DNA from: Crotophaga sulcirostris
Lineage: Eukaryota; Chordata; Aves; Cuculiformes; Crotophagidae
Assembly (NCBI GenBank): GCA_013397455.1
Contig: VYZB01000217.1
Coordinates: 1,438,261-1,502,260 of the forward strand
Direction of reading: 5' to 3'
DNA: 64,000 nucleotides
Positions 25,601 to 40,600 of this stretch are shown one piece after another. Numbering within the stretch: position 1 is the stretch's first letter; the number at the start of each line of letters is the position of its first letter. Below the pieces are notes generated by a model. It ran no database searches, was not told where the DNA came from, and saw only the letters and a list, made by a program, of their open reading frames with translations. A program made the translations under genes and the position numbers.

Positions 25601-28600
25601 GTTGGGTAATCAAGCAGTTAGCTTCAGTACTCAATTAGATTTCACAGCCTAAGAAACAGCGTGTGTATGTTCAGGAAACCCTGGCAAACACCAACTGTAA
25701 TCTTTCCATCCACTTCTGCAGAACAGTAATGAAATTCACTTTAGTATTTTAAGAACAAAAACCATACCAAGGGTTGCACTGGTGTTGCCTCGAAACTCAT
25801 TCTTGCAAAGTCTTGTAAGGAAACTGGATTTTCCCACTGCTGCATCTCCAGCAAGAACAATCTTGTAAGCCTTCTCTGCACTGGGGTATTTTGGAGTACA
25901 TTCACTTGCATCTGACTGAAAATAAAATGAACCCCTCTATATCAACTCATATCAAAAAATATTCTTTATTACAAACACTTTTTTTTTTTTCCTACAGAAC
26001 TGGTTACCTGAGGGGTGATAGCGGATATGTATTTCCTCGTTGAAGCAATTGAGCTGCTTCGACTTACTGGTTGTGAGGGTTTCCAGTCTAATACTGTACT
26101 GCTGTTACCAGGACTGTATGTTTCTTCATCCCTGATCTCTGGAACCTGAAAGTACAAGCTAGCGTGTTAGGTCCAGTGAAAAAAAGTAGGGTTTTTTTGG
26201 AAAGGAAGAGTTAAGATTAAAACACTTGTTTAACGGTTCAGTTACAGAGACAGAGGACCAAATAGAGCTGTGCAATCCTAGTTGAAATACTGTGATTATT
26301 CTGTTCTTATTCACATTTGCTTTATCCTGTAGCCTACATTCGGTCCTTAAGTGTGTTTTGTATTTTGCATATATGCTTTCAGTACAGTTTCCAGATAGAG
26401 CAAACTACTTTCCATATGGAAAATTTCAGCTTCAGAAATAAGTACAGTAAACAAACACTTAATTTCAAAGCTTATTTTACAATAATCAAGAATTTCCTAA
26501 CTAGACATTATTCTCTATGCTATTACTATTCAAAACAAATTAAATACAACATAGCTGTAATCAGCACTATTCATAGCATTTTCAACTGCAGAGACTACAT
26601 GTTTCTACTAAATACATTTAGAAGGGTCTGATCTAAAAAACCCATGTTCTGCTGCGCTTGATACTAGTCTTGCTATGTAGTCATCAGTAAAGCTCTCCAT
26701 TTTACTAACAATAAAATGAACACAATAATACCTTCCTACACTTCTAAATTCTGACTTACTGTGTAAGTCAATGTATACACTAACGGTATTCTTTTTCTCA
26801 TATACGTGATTTTTTCATTCACCGCCACAGCATAGTAAATGAAAGTGAACAGAAATCTATCTTATTTCTACAGTATCACCTTTTTAATAGTTAGAAAATG
26901 GGCTGCATGCAGTTTAACAATCTTAAAAAAACCCGTGTACTTCAAAAACTAAGTTATTACATCAAAAATCTATCAAAAACATCAAAACAAACATTTTATT
27001 TTAAAGAGGAATACTTAGTTATTACTGGCCTATGGTTTAAGATCCATTCATTTTAACAAAAGGAAACCAATTTTGTCTCCAGTCAAAAGTCTTTCTCAGA
27101 GAAGCATTAAGTCTGGCACTTACATCTGTATCTGAAGCATCACCACCAAAGCTTTCTTGCATACACTGTGACCTTTGAAAAGTCCTTTGATGCCTGTATT
27201 CCACTTCTGAATCATACTCATTTGAATCTCTCAGGGTAGACAAACCGCTGTCAAAACAGCTCTCAGGTAAGCTGTCAACTTCACAGTTGATCCTTTGCAT
27301 AGGATCACAAAGGGCTAAAGAATCATAATCTTCATCCACACAAGAAGAATGAGATGATCTAATCAGAAAACATTGGGGGAGGAGAAAATTATTTCACAAT
27401 TGTTTTTCCAACAAAATCTGAGCCCTTCTGGAATAGGCCATACCTAAGAATACTAACTATACAGTTTAAGATATATGTCAATACCTATTTTCCCTTTCTA
27501 AATATTTTCTTTTTCAGTCATATTTCTTGGGATGCTCAGATTAGATAACAGTCTTTGTTATTGCTGATGACTTCCCAAGTCTCAGTAACAATGCCTATTT
27601 ATTCATACATTAAAAAAAATTGCCTAAAAAATTCAGAGAATTATGTACTATGAAGACATCAAAATCAGAAAATTATAGCTGATGGTTTAGCTCATTTGGG
27701 CCTATTTTAAGAGACTTAAAATGACCTTGAAATACTGTGTCCAAATGCATTCATTTAAATTGTTCAGAGGCACACAGGCCAATAAGTCACAGCTATAAAA
27801 ACGGAAAAGAGGATAACAGTTTAGGAGATCAGTAATGGTGGAAGAAGTCAATGAAACATGCTTTCTTACAGTTTGGTAGGCTATGCAAAACTTAAGATTT
27901 TACATGTCCTTCCCCCTCACCCTTCTTTCAAAGGCCTTTTTTTTTTCCTGGATGCTGTAATATACAAAAGTACTTAAGTGTATGCAGCAAAGATAGTATG
28001 GTTTATAAAAAAATAGTTTAGTTCTTTCTTCACTTATATATACAAAGATTAATAGAGTGAGTCTTAAAAGAATCAATCTTTTAAGAGTTTACTATGACTA
28101 CAATTATTATCTAGCTCCTGCAGTAAGACAGGGACAGGCACAAACTAAAGTGAGGTAGAAAAGTTGTCCAAGTCATAGCAGAGAAGAGAGAATCAGTTTG
28201 GCTCAATCCTATTGGGAATGGACATGAAACATTAATCTGCTAGAGCAGAGAAGGTCAGCATCAATACTTATACAGTTTGCTGCCAGAAGAGCTCCAAGTG
28301 CAATGGCGCACCACAGAAGAGTACACCAAGGAGAATCACCAAATTACAAAGCTGTTACTGAGTTGAATACAATTCCTCCCTGCAAAGAGCCAAACAGAGG
28401 TGACAGAGGCCCCATTGGTACCATGCAACAGCATCCAGAACCACCTAATTTACACCCTTCCAGGCTAATAAATAACCACATGAATGAGCCTGATCTTTGC
28501 TGTTATCACAGCATCCATGTTATTTGTAATCATACACCTGCCTATAACAAATCACTGAAATACAATGGAAGGGTGCATGCTATAACAAGGTAAAGCTTGT

Positions 28601-31600
28601 CCAGCATTCCCTCAAACAAAGGTCTTTACTAGTTTATTTTCAGCCTCACTGAAGCATTAATTCAATGCTGGGAATTTCATATGGGCTTAAAGCAAGTTAG
28701 ATAGACCAAGATGTATGATACAATTTAGAAAAAGAAAAAGTATACCCACCAATATAAATTGCTGGTTAGAATGCAAATTAGCATCTCTTAAAAGTGATTT
28801 GATGTCAGGAGACAAAGTATTTAAAATTAATAGGTTTGGAGATATTCATATCTATTTCCATCTTTTGATATCACTAAGTCATGCCTGTTAAGTGCAAGTT
28901 TTATTCCTACCATATAAACTTTCTTCTAAAGTAGCTTGCATTTCTCACTTTTGTGGGAATGCAAGGATTGCACCATGTGGCAGGTACTAAAAAATATTCA
29001 CAGAAAAGGACATCACTAAGCCTCCAGAGAGGTTTTCATTATCCCTTCAGAAAATTAGTCAATGTAATACGCTACTTAAGAATGGATGCCTTTCAAATTT
29101 CCAGAAGGTCCAACTGGTTTTATCTTCATTCAGCAGAAGGAATCCATTTGTGACAAGCAAAGTATTACTGCCAGCAAATACATCTCACATGGAGACAGTA
29201 GAATAAGAGTAATACTATTGAATAAACAGGGATGTTATTAGCGTGAAGTGGAAGCCAACTATATCCCTACCACAGACTACTAAGAACTCTAACAGATATC
29301 TCTCTTGACCTTGATGTACCACTGAAAAAAATAAGACAAAACCATCTATTAACTTAGTAAAGACACATTTTTGCTGACAGTTCCAGCTATTTAAAAAAGC
29401 GTGAAAACATAGCAGATCTGTAGCACTTGACGTTGGATACAGTGCCCAGTGACTTCAGTGAGAGACTCTGCAATGATCTGAGGAAGCTCTCATCAATGAC
29501 CTGCATGCAGTAAGTACAAAGCCAAAGTAAGCTTTGACCATTTGATATTTGCATTTAGGCAGCTTACTGTTCTCTGTGGCTCTCATCTTGTTAATATCCA
29601 AGTGCATTCACTATTCTTGCATATCGGTGTGAGATAAGGATTTTTACTTTTTTGAAGACTTAGGGCCACATACCTTTGTAATAATTATTACATGGGAAAA
29701 CCAAACATAAAGGTTAAAGATATTACCAAAGTGTTTTATTTACTAAGAACTGAGTAAGCTGGCTTACAGAGGTCTTCAGTAGATTTCTATAGGTTCTTGG
29801 AGACAAGAAGGAGAGACTGAGAATCAAACTAGAACCAAAGTAGCCCACGATCAAACAAGAGAGACTGAGCCCTCCATAAGTTCATGATTTGAACTCCAAA
29901 AAGTTTTCCTGAGCTTTCTGAAGTCACTGAAAAGGTTCCTATTCACTTCAGTAAAATCCAGATCATGTGCTACAGTCACTTGTTCCTTTCAAATCAGACA
30001 GAACTACTCTCCCTTATCTGACAATATTTGCTCTTCTAATTCAAGTGCGATGCTCTAATCTTCTTAAACTTAATAAAAGGAAACCTGGCTTACCTGTCAT
30101 ACCGCGGGTTTAGAGGAGACTGTCCACCATTAAATTTAGGACTGCTTCTAGAAAGGGTATTTCCAGGTGAGGTGTTTGCTAACCGCTGCAACAGATACAT
30201 AAGAAATACATAATAATTTTGACGAACACTGTATAAGCATCTAGATTTGTCAGAAAAAAAGTGTGCAGCATCGAAATTACTACTGTGTATTTTCATATAT
30301 ATTCCACTACTTTTTAATTAAACCTTGTGCTCTACATATGACTGGATGACAAAAGGTCTGTTACCTTGAGGTATTTAGCCTCCACTGTTGCTTTAATATT
30401 TGAACTTCCTAGCCACACTCATCCACAAAAGACAATGGAAATTCTGAGAGGATGACTTCATTGACTACAACTGGAGTCTTTGAAATGCTAAACTTTGAGA
30501 AGTAACATTTGACCACTAGAGTTAAAAGAAAAATGCTCCTGGCTGAGCTTGTGACAGTCAACAGATAGTACAGAAAACTCCTGGTTCTTGTGTAAGATAG
30601 AAAAGAGAAGATCACCAAAAACCACAGCATGTGACAGAATATTTAATATATTCTGCTGTCCCTCTACACATTTATTCACTGGGAACAGTTTCCTCTATCT
30701 CTTCTGTAATCTGACTTTCATGCTCATGTTTCAGGCCATGGCAGACGGAAATGGTCTTTCTCACTGCATCTGCTGCGAATCTCTGGGAGCCAGTATTAAC
30801 AAAAGGCACTTGCATTCATTGACACAGTATGCTGGAAACAGGTCATGATCTCCATTTTCCTCCTGCCTGGCCAGTACTATCTCTGTGGGTCCATTATTAT
30901 GGCTATGTCCTTCTAAAACAGATAGCTGCTTTCCTGATGATGTAAGGGCTTGCCCAATCGTTCGTTTTGGAGTTTAACGGGTTTTCCAATATTGTAAAAT
31001 TGTAGTGGAGAGTAGATTTTTTGTTATTTCCAAGCCTTCTTTTCTCTGGTTTGGAGGATGCTGGGTTGCAACTGTTACAGCAGATCCTGGTACAGTTGTG
31101 ACAGCTGAAAATGGTCTGAGGTCCCTATTATCAACAACTCCCGCTTTTCATTTTCACAGTGACTTACCTGAACAAAAGTTCAAATTAGGTTAAGATCCTG
31201 GTATTAAAAGAAAGCAATTTTCTGAAAAAGCATGTTTGCAGTGGTAGAATGTTCGCATATAGACAATACAAAAATAGTCCCTTCAACACAAGAATTACAC
31301 TTTGTCAGACACATTTGGCCGTAGCATATTAAAAAAAACCCTCTACTTCCCAAAGCACCCTAGAAAGTAGTTGGGCTCTAACAAAACTCTATTATTTCAC
31401 AAAACAAAAGTAAAACCTAACAAAATTCAGCAATGTGAGTATTACCAGAGTAAGTCCACCAAATAAAACTCAATTTTCTGGGTACCCACTGAAGTACAAA
31501 TTTGCATCTGGTGTGTTTATTCTTAAAGCTTCTAGTACTACAAACCAAAATTATTAATACATACCAATGATCTGTTGTACTTGCTGAAACTGTTTTCAAG

Positions 31601-34600
31601 TGCACTCCTCAAGCCATCGTTGCTGTCATGCAGCTTTCTATTAGCTGATCTAACAAGGAAACATACTTTAACTTGCAGGAGTAAAGAAAACACTAAAAAT
31701 TATGTAATTTAACACAAAGGAAAAATGAAAAAAAATCACAAAATTTTCTTTTTCTTTAGATAAACACTAAAGAATGTGGGACTAGAAATGTGTTGTCACT
31801 ACTCAAACAAATGATTTTATGTGAAAAAGCACTGTGTTAGCCTCTAGCAGCAGCCTAGTAAACACTTTTTCACTTCTGTGCCATCATCTGTTGTCAGCTG
31901 AGGGGAAAAAAGCCACCATAGGAACGACCACAAAAAACAGCTATGGGGAAGTAAACTGGTACAGCCACTTCTGAAATACAAAGTGACTACCCTTTACATA
32001 CTGCTGAGATGACTTTAAGGACAGATGTGATTCAGCTGCTTGAAAGGAAAAATAATTTCTGATAAAGAAATTAACTAAAGATATGAAAAAAATATTCATC
32101 ATGATCCTCTTGGAAAGCAAAAATCTGTGCACTGTTTGTATATTACTGCACACAATTAGTACTTTCCATGTAAAAATAAGACAAGGAGTTACTAAAGAAA
32201 CAAAACCAATTGAAAGAGGAGACAAGTAATAATTTTTATAATAGCACAGATAGACTCAAATCTCGTTCATCCTATCATAAAGAAATGAAAGTCAGTGAGG
32301 CTAAGAAAAACGAAAAATGATTAAGAGTTAGTAGCTCAGTAGTCACACATTTCCAAATACCAAATTGACCTGTTGCTGTGTCTGCTGGATAAACATTTAA
32401 TACTTTCAAGATGCATAAGCCAGTGGAGAGTTCTGCCTAAAAGTAAATGGCATAGGACGACTCTCCAAGTCTCCTCATAACAAGCATTGAGGAAAAAACA
32501 AACATACACACACAATCAACTGATGCAAAATTACATTAAGCTAAAAGTAAGAATCAGGAAGGCAACTAAATGCCTTTCCAAATGAATATAGCCTTCTAAA
32601 ATGGAAGTTTTGAAGAAATGGTATCTGATATATCTTTTTTTCTTCTTTAGGGAAAAGGAGGAGATCAAAAACACCAATGACAAACACAAAACTCAGATGC
32701 CAAAGCAACAACTGTTGTCACATGAGTCTCTCACTTGAGTAAACAGCAACACAAACTTACAAGGAAATGATATAACTAGCACAGTAGCTTCTATGTGAAC
32801 TGCAACCATTTTAGTATTTTTACACGCTTTTTTACAAATCTCATCCCAGTCTTCTGCACAAAAAACCTCTACCACTGAATATGTTGTGACAAAGTTTTTT
32901 CATAAAAATATGAACTACTAAGAACTTACTGAAGTATTTCAATTTGTCTTTCCAGATTATCTCTGTCTTCCGTATACTCTCGGATCATTTCTAGCTCTCT
33001 GCAAAAAACATTTATAAGAGGTGATAAACATCTAGTGAGGAAAAGATATCATTTCAAAATATGTTTACATTTCTACTGAACTATGTTAAAAGTAGTTTTA
33101 TGCAAATTAAAATCACTTGGTAACTTCAATGATCTCTGTCATTATATCTCAAAAAAGACTAAATAGTCAACAAAGTAACCATATGGACTGCCTCCTTTCC
33201 CTTTGACATATAGTTTGTGTTATCCGAAGATAACCACATAATGAAACTGCCATTTACGCTCCTTTAAATGATTATCTAGAAGCAGGTTCCATTCACTTTA
33301 GAAAAAAGTGTTTGAGACAGATGTGGAAGGCTTCCAAAATTATTGTCCCTAAACTTACACAGCTATTCATCTGAATTAAAGTAATGGATGAAAAAATTGC
33401 TTGATGTTATAACTTTTACTTCCAACTGAAATCCCAGTAAAATCAATAACCGTCCTTCCAAAAGTAGGAGAGTTCCCATCATATCCACAATTTGCTCTTT
33501 TGGAAACCTAACAAGAGAAGTGAACACTAATCATGGCATATTGCACAGTGTCATAGCAGACAAATACCTATTGAGAAGTACAAGGGCATTGCCAGGGCAT
33601 GCAGAGGTGCATTTAGAAGAGCTTCGCTCAAATTGAAATTGGCCAGAGATGTCAAAAACATGAAAGAGTTCTTCAGGTACATAAAGAACAAGTATAAACA
33701 GAAGGAAAATACTGGTCCACTGTTAAACAGGAGAGGTGACTTAGTTATCAACAAAAATGAAAAGACAGAGCTCACCACTTCCTTCACCTCCATCCTTACC
33801 AGCACCGGTGAACCCCAAGCCATGGAAACAAAAACCCAGGCTGATGCAAACACAGACCCACCACCAGTGAAGGAATGCAAACTATTACAGAAGCTTGACC
33901 TCAACAAATTAATGGGCCCTGACAATACCCACCCAAGGGTGTTAAGAAAGCTGCCTGACATCATTGTGAGCATCTCTCCATAATCTCTGATAAGTCATGG
34001 AGACTGGGTGACAACCCAGAAGACTGGAAGAAGGCTAACATCACCCCCATCTACAAGAAGGCCTTAAAGGAGGATCCAGAAAATTATAGGCCCATCAGTC
34101 TTACTTCAGTCCTTGGGAAAGCTATGCAATGACTACTCCTGGGGGATGTCACAAGTCAAATGAAGCATGTGACTGGGAAAAGCCCGTGCTGGTTCACAAT
34201 GTTCAAATGGTGCTTGATAAAGGTGACTACCAGCTGTAACAAAGTAACCTGCTCAGTTGATGTGGGCAAGCAATGGACTTTGTCTACCTGAATTTCTCCT
34301 GGGTTTTTGATACTGTTTCCCACAGCCTGCTCCTAGAGAAACTCATGCATTATGGTCTAGAGAAGCAGCCTGTGCAGTGGGTGGGGAACTGGTGACACCC
34401 AGAGGGTGGTGGCAAACAGCCCTTTTTCAAACTGACAACCAGTCACAACAGGGGTCTCCCAGGGATCGATACTGGGCCCAGAACTGTTTAATATCTCATT
34501 AGTGATCTGGACGATGGAATCAAGTGTACCCTGAAGAAGCTTGCTGATGATACCAAACTGAGTGGGCAACTGGACACTTTGGAAGGGAGATCTACCCTGC

Positions 34601-37600
34601 AGGAAGACCTGGATAGGCTGAGAGACTGGGCTAAGAAGATCCTTATCACGTGTAACAAGGACAAATGTAAGGTCTTGCACCTAGAAAAACATAATCCATG
34701 AGTGCAGCACAGACTGGGATCTAACCCCCTGGGGAGCATTTCTCTGGAAAGGTACCTGGGAGTTTTTGTGGACAAACTCAGTATGAGCAAACGGCATGCA
34801 GCTGCAGCACAGAAAGTCAACAGGATGCCCAGTTGCATCAGCAAAGGCATCATCTGCAGAGATAAAGAAGTCATTATCCCACTCTACTCTGCACTTCTCA
34901 GGCCACACCTGGAGTACTGTGTTCAGTTTTGATCCCCGCTATACCAAAAAACCATGAGGACAGGCTGGAGAGATCTGGAGAAGGGCCACAAAGATGACCA
35001 GAGCACAGGGAAGCCTGCAATATGAGGAAAGGCTGAGAGAACCGAGTTTGTTCAGCCTTGAGAAAAGAAGTCTTAGGGGAGACCTTATCACCATGTTCCA
35101 GTATATAAAGCGTGGTAATAAAAGGCGGAAACTCCCTTTTTCCAAGGAGTCACACAGAAAAGACAATGGGTAATGGCTACAAGTTACTCTTGGGGAGATT
35201 CCAACTGGACACAAGAGGAAATTTTTTCACAATGAGGACAATCAGCCATTGGAAATCTCCCCAGGGAAGTGGAGGATTCCCCAACACTGGACACTTAAGA
35301 TTCAGTTGGAAGGGTACTTGGCCACCTAGTCTAGTCCATGCCTTTGCCAAGAGAGGTTGGACTAGATGATCCTTGAGGTCCCTTCCAACCTGGTATTCTA
35401 TGGTTTTATTGTTCTATAAAATGTGTACCTGCCATTTATGGCAAATTTAGGAAACAACAGTTAGCAACTGCATAAATCAGAACAACATCAGACAACAGAT
35501 TTGTTCTTTTTTTTCCCCTGGTGAAGATATCATCATGTAGTACCTTACCTCTCAGTGTTCAAAGTCTGATCAGCATACTCGCTTTTCAAGGTATCTAATT
35601 CACTCTGCAGAAAAGCTATATTTGTCTGGGCTTCTAAAAGATCTTTCTTAAGTTTCTGATTTTCCTTAAAAAAAGGAAAATAACTATATGTTAGCATTGT
35701 AGTTACCTGTAGTTACCGTAAAATATTGACTTTGTAACAGCAAAATAAGAACCATCAAAATTAAATAAAAAATGAAACACTACAAAATCTGAGCATGGAG
35801 AAGACAATGGAAGAACTGTAAATCAACACAGAATCAGTAAATTAGCATGCAAGAACCACTGGGGTTTTTTTCCCATTTCAGTTACACAAAAACCGGACTA
35901 CACCATCTCAAGCCATTTCTAAATGTGTACACCTAGAAAGTGTAGGCATTCACACTTACCACTTTCTTTTCTAAGTTAAAGATCCTCATACACTTATAAA
36001 GAACTTCTAAAGTTTATTTCTTAGTTTAACGGTACTAAATTTAAAAAAATCTCCAAACAATCTGTATTGCAACAAGTAAAAAACGGAGGCTAAATTGATA
36101 CTTCAATAATAATCATCTCTTACCAGCAACATATCATGTATTCTTTTTTTCAATTCAATCACATCTTCCCTGTGGCTTATGTTTTTGGATTTCTCCTCCA
36201 GCTAGAAGGATATAAAAAATACGCAATTAATCTATGTTATTGATTATTCTGATACATAGTACATAAAAAGTAACAGAAATCATATTAAATAGCCCCCAAA
36301 ATGTGTTACGGCTACTAAAGTTTTTGAAGTCCATAGTTTTCCCAATTATATTAACACGCAGCATTACTGCCTAAATTGCAAAAATTTCTGGTTTTCTGCA
36401 TGACTTTTTAAACAGTACTTCAAAGACATTTAATGAGCATTTTGCACTCAGTAGGTGTTGAGTATGTATAACTATTGACACAGAAGCCAGCTGTTGAGAA
36501 GATATAAACAGGTGTATCGTCATTAATGTTAAAAAAATATATACTACCTCATCCCTGTAGTTATTTGTACTACAGTCTTTCATGTTTCTTGTGAGGAATT
36601 TCCATTTCTACCAATGCTCTTTTAAGAGCAATTCAATATGAAGAAACAAAAATGTATTCTCATGGGTCACTATAATTCTGGTAAAATATATAGCAAAAAC
36701 TAATAAATCTAAACCCAAATTACAAAATAACCCAAACCAGTGTTCACATCTGGGATTTCAGTTTATCTCACACCTAGGTATCAAATGAAAGGATCAAGTT
36801 GGTGTTAGGTTCAGTCTAGCAATAACTAGTTCCACTAGTAATTTCATTTTAAAATTACAGATTAAACTCAGCTCTACCATTAACATTTGAGAGAGATGCA
36901 CTAGCTGCTAAAAGGTACTATATTACTGTAATATAGTAAACTACTATATTTGTTTTGCCAGTTTCACCTAAATCTATGAATTTCAAATACCTAGGTGCAA
37001 GACATTAGACTATTTCTAATATATCAAATACAAGACTAGGTAACTGCAGTGTTAACTTGATGGACATAGATAATTATTTGGCAATAGAATTTGGCTAGCA
37101 GTTGGCTCCTTTCTTAAGTATTTCAGTAAACTACACAGAATGAATATGACAGCACAGAATGACAACACAACCTAAAAAATCATTTGCAGTTGCCATTTAC
37201 TAATACACATTAAATTAAAAATCTACAGTTATGATTATCCATATTGGGTAAGGCACTTCATACGGTCACCATCTCTTAAAACACTTTAAAATTTCTCACC
37301 ATGACTTCAAATCACTTACTTTTTTCAGTTTTTTTATTGTCACCTGAAGATCCCCAACTTCATTATCATACTGTCGCTTCAGCTCATTTAGTGCTTCTTC
37401 AGCTTTTTGCCTCTCCTGCAATATTTTTACCTCATTAATAGTTGAGACAGGTTTCAAGCGATTCCTAGAAAATGCATTCATCAGTTTGGAAACTATACAC
37501 TTTCCCGTTAGTCTAATGTGTGAAATTTTGCCTTTTCATAATGTCAACCTCCCCCTTCTTTAAGATCCACAGATACTGATTCTATAATTGCAGTTCACTC

Positions 37601-40600
37601 ATAAAATATTCATAGTAATAAAATGATAAGATGGAAGCAAAGATATGGCTCAATTCAATGTTTGTTATTAACATCACAGCCTTCTGTGCTTAATCTGCTC
37701 AATGTCGTAAAAAAAAAAAAACTGAAAGAGAAGTGTTCAAATTTAATTTGTCCATAAATTCACATGTACATTGCATATACTGATGTATACATACATACTT
37801 CCACAAAAATCAGCTTTTTTTCATGCTTCTTTTCAAACCAGTCTTCTATGGCTCAGCATACAGTGTGCTAGTAACAACATTACTTTGCTACCATCATTTC
37901 CGATTAAAATTCTCTTTTAACTTTTTTCACTTACAAGTGTTGGAACACTGCAGGTTCATGTTCAGTAAAAGGTATGCTGATGACAGCATCAGTTTCACAT
38001 GGTACTTGGTCTGACTATCAAACCAAGTACACTATTCCAAGTTTTATTTTAGTCAAACCAGAGAAATCTTGAAAGCAAGCACAGCGAGAATTGTTTGTTC
38101 TGCATGCCATTTTTAAGTTACTCCAGTCACTTTACAGGGACTTCTGTGCAGTTTCATAATGCAAGAAACACCAATGCAGCAGTGACACACGGTGCCAATA
38201 AGACATGTTGAGTTTTCACACGGAAAAGACAGACAGGGACTTTGTTCAGAATTCAGTGTTTTCCTGTAGGCAATGCTGACATCCGTGTGTAAAATCATAA
38301 TCAAAGTAATCAGCTTAAACTGGATTCTCTTACTATCAGAACCTATACGCTCCTAATTATTGTTTGGTAACTATTTGCTTCTCTTGAAGAAACAAAATAC
38401 AGGATAGGTTAAACCTGCAGATATTATCATGCAAAGGCAAGTGTCAGGGGTGTGAGATCATTCTGACAAACAATAGCTTTGAGTACAGCCATTAAGATTA
38501 ATGTCTTAGTACAATCCCACAAAGTAAATATCTTACATTTACTCTCAGGGCGTTTTAGTAGGTGGAGTATGTGGAGCTATGATCTAAAGGGAACATTTAG
38601 GCGCAAAAATGAGAAGAGCTCTGTGAGAAACTAGTTACAGCCCTTCTTTCACATCTACAGCTAGGTGTGAACAGTAAAATTGCCATTCTCAGAATGAGAA
38701 AGAGCCAAGATGTGTATAATGCACAGCAGATGTGTTTTTACATAATGCTAGAACATAACTGTGGATGTTCTCGTAATAAGTGAGTGCACGCAATTCAGTT
38801 ACTTTTTTACAGTAGTGAAAAAGAGTCTATAGGGTTTTTCTTTTTCCAGAACAGAAATTTTCCAAGCAAATGTATTTGGTTTTTAATCATAACAGCTTAG
38901 TCTCTCTACAAAAGGGAAGTTTATCTGTACTGAGAGTTGCATTATCATTAGTTAAAATATTATGATATGTTTTCTTTTTTTCTGGGGTGATGTCTTTAAC
39001 ATTTTTATGTCATTGTATTTTGTTCTAGGAAAACAATTGCCTTTTATGGCTTAGTAGGACTGTTTCACCATGTATAAAAAAAAGATACTGTTTGAAGCAA
39101 AACTATCAGAATACCATTTCTCTTTACAGATCAATTACCATGAAGCATTTAAAATTAGCAAGTTGGAATATTGCATTTTGTTGTTTCTGATTCTGAAAAT
39201 GCTTTGTGAAAGAACCCATACAAAAGATAAACACATTCAGTATATTATATGTCCTACAAAGCAATAGTTATGCCTACGGTATATGTTTTAATTTACAAGT
39301 TTCTGATGTCCACTTTAGAACACTTTCAAATTGTTATTCATATGTTCAAGTTCACATGAAGTGACAACAGTATATTGTGTTTTACTATACTGCTTTCTGC
39401 TTGGAATTACACAGCCACATGTGGCTCTAATGTATCTTTCAGTGGGTAAGGTAAAGACGATTCTTGTAATTTTCCATAAAGATTCCAAGCTGGTTGAAAA
39501 AACAGCTAAAACTTAAGCAAATTGAAACAGCATTTCCCACCAATTTTGGGAGGTCTAGGCCCTCAAATACTGTATCACAATTACTCTCCCTTATGTTTCT
39601 AACTCCCTTAAAATACGGATGAGAAATGGAGGAAAGAAAGATCATCGCTCCAGGCAGAAACACAAATTCAGAACAAATGATGTAAGCATTAATTTCCACA
39701 TAAATTCATCTCTTATGCGAACTAGAGTCCATTCTTTTACAATGAAAGGTAATTTTATCTAATTTGTTTCCAACATTGGTCTCAGAAATAAATTCCTCCA
39801 GGTCAGCAAATTCTCACAGAAGTAAAAGATTTTTTCTTCGTTTATTACATCTGAGCAACCATTCCTCTTTGGGAAAGCATTAATATAACACACTTGCAAT
39901 CTCATGGATAATTTCTCTTCATCCAGTCCCTCCCCTGGCTCACTTTGAGTCAGTGCATCAGCATCAAAACCACACCCGGCCATCAATTCTGCTTAAGACC
40001 ACTGAGAGCTTGGTAATCACGAAATTCTCTCACTACAAAATACTCACTTCCTTTTTAACTTTATGCTCTGCAGCCTGTATCCGTTGTTCCATCTCTTCCT
40101 CCAGCTCACTGAGCTGAACTGCTGCTTTATCCTGAGCTCTAAAATTTAAAAGTAAAAATGTGCTTAGGAATTGCCCTCTGGCTTGAAAGAAAAGTTATGT
40201 GAAACACATTTGCTCACCCCAGCTGAAACAAATTAGCCAGACAGACATGAAAACAGTTTAACACTGCCCAGACCTTGAAACTGGTATGATTTGGAACCAA
40301 AATCAGAAGTTAATTTGACAATAGGCAAATCTGAAGATACAGGCAAACAGGATTTTATATTATAACTGACAGCAGAGGATTATTATGAAATACATCACAT
40401 CTGCATTTTGAAAATTAAGTTACAGAGATAAAAGGCCCCTCTGATTATCCTATGAGACTTCAAAAGGAGAACTACAGCAACTTGTATCACCCACATATAC
40501 AAGATCTCTATCACTAACTAATCTGTTTGGTTTTGGCAGTAATAGTGTAAGATTGTAAATGCTGAGTAGTTACAATAGGTAAAGACATGCCTTGAAGTGT

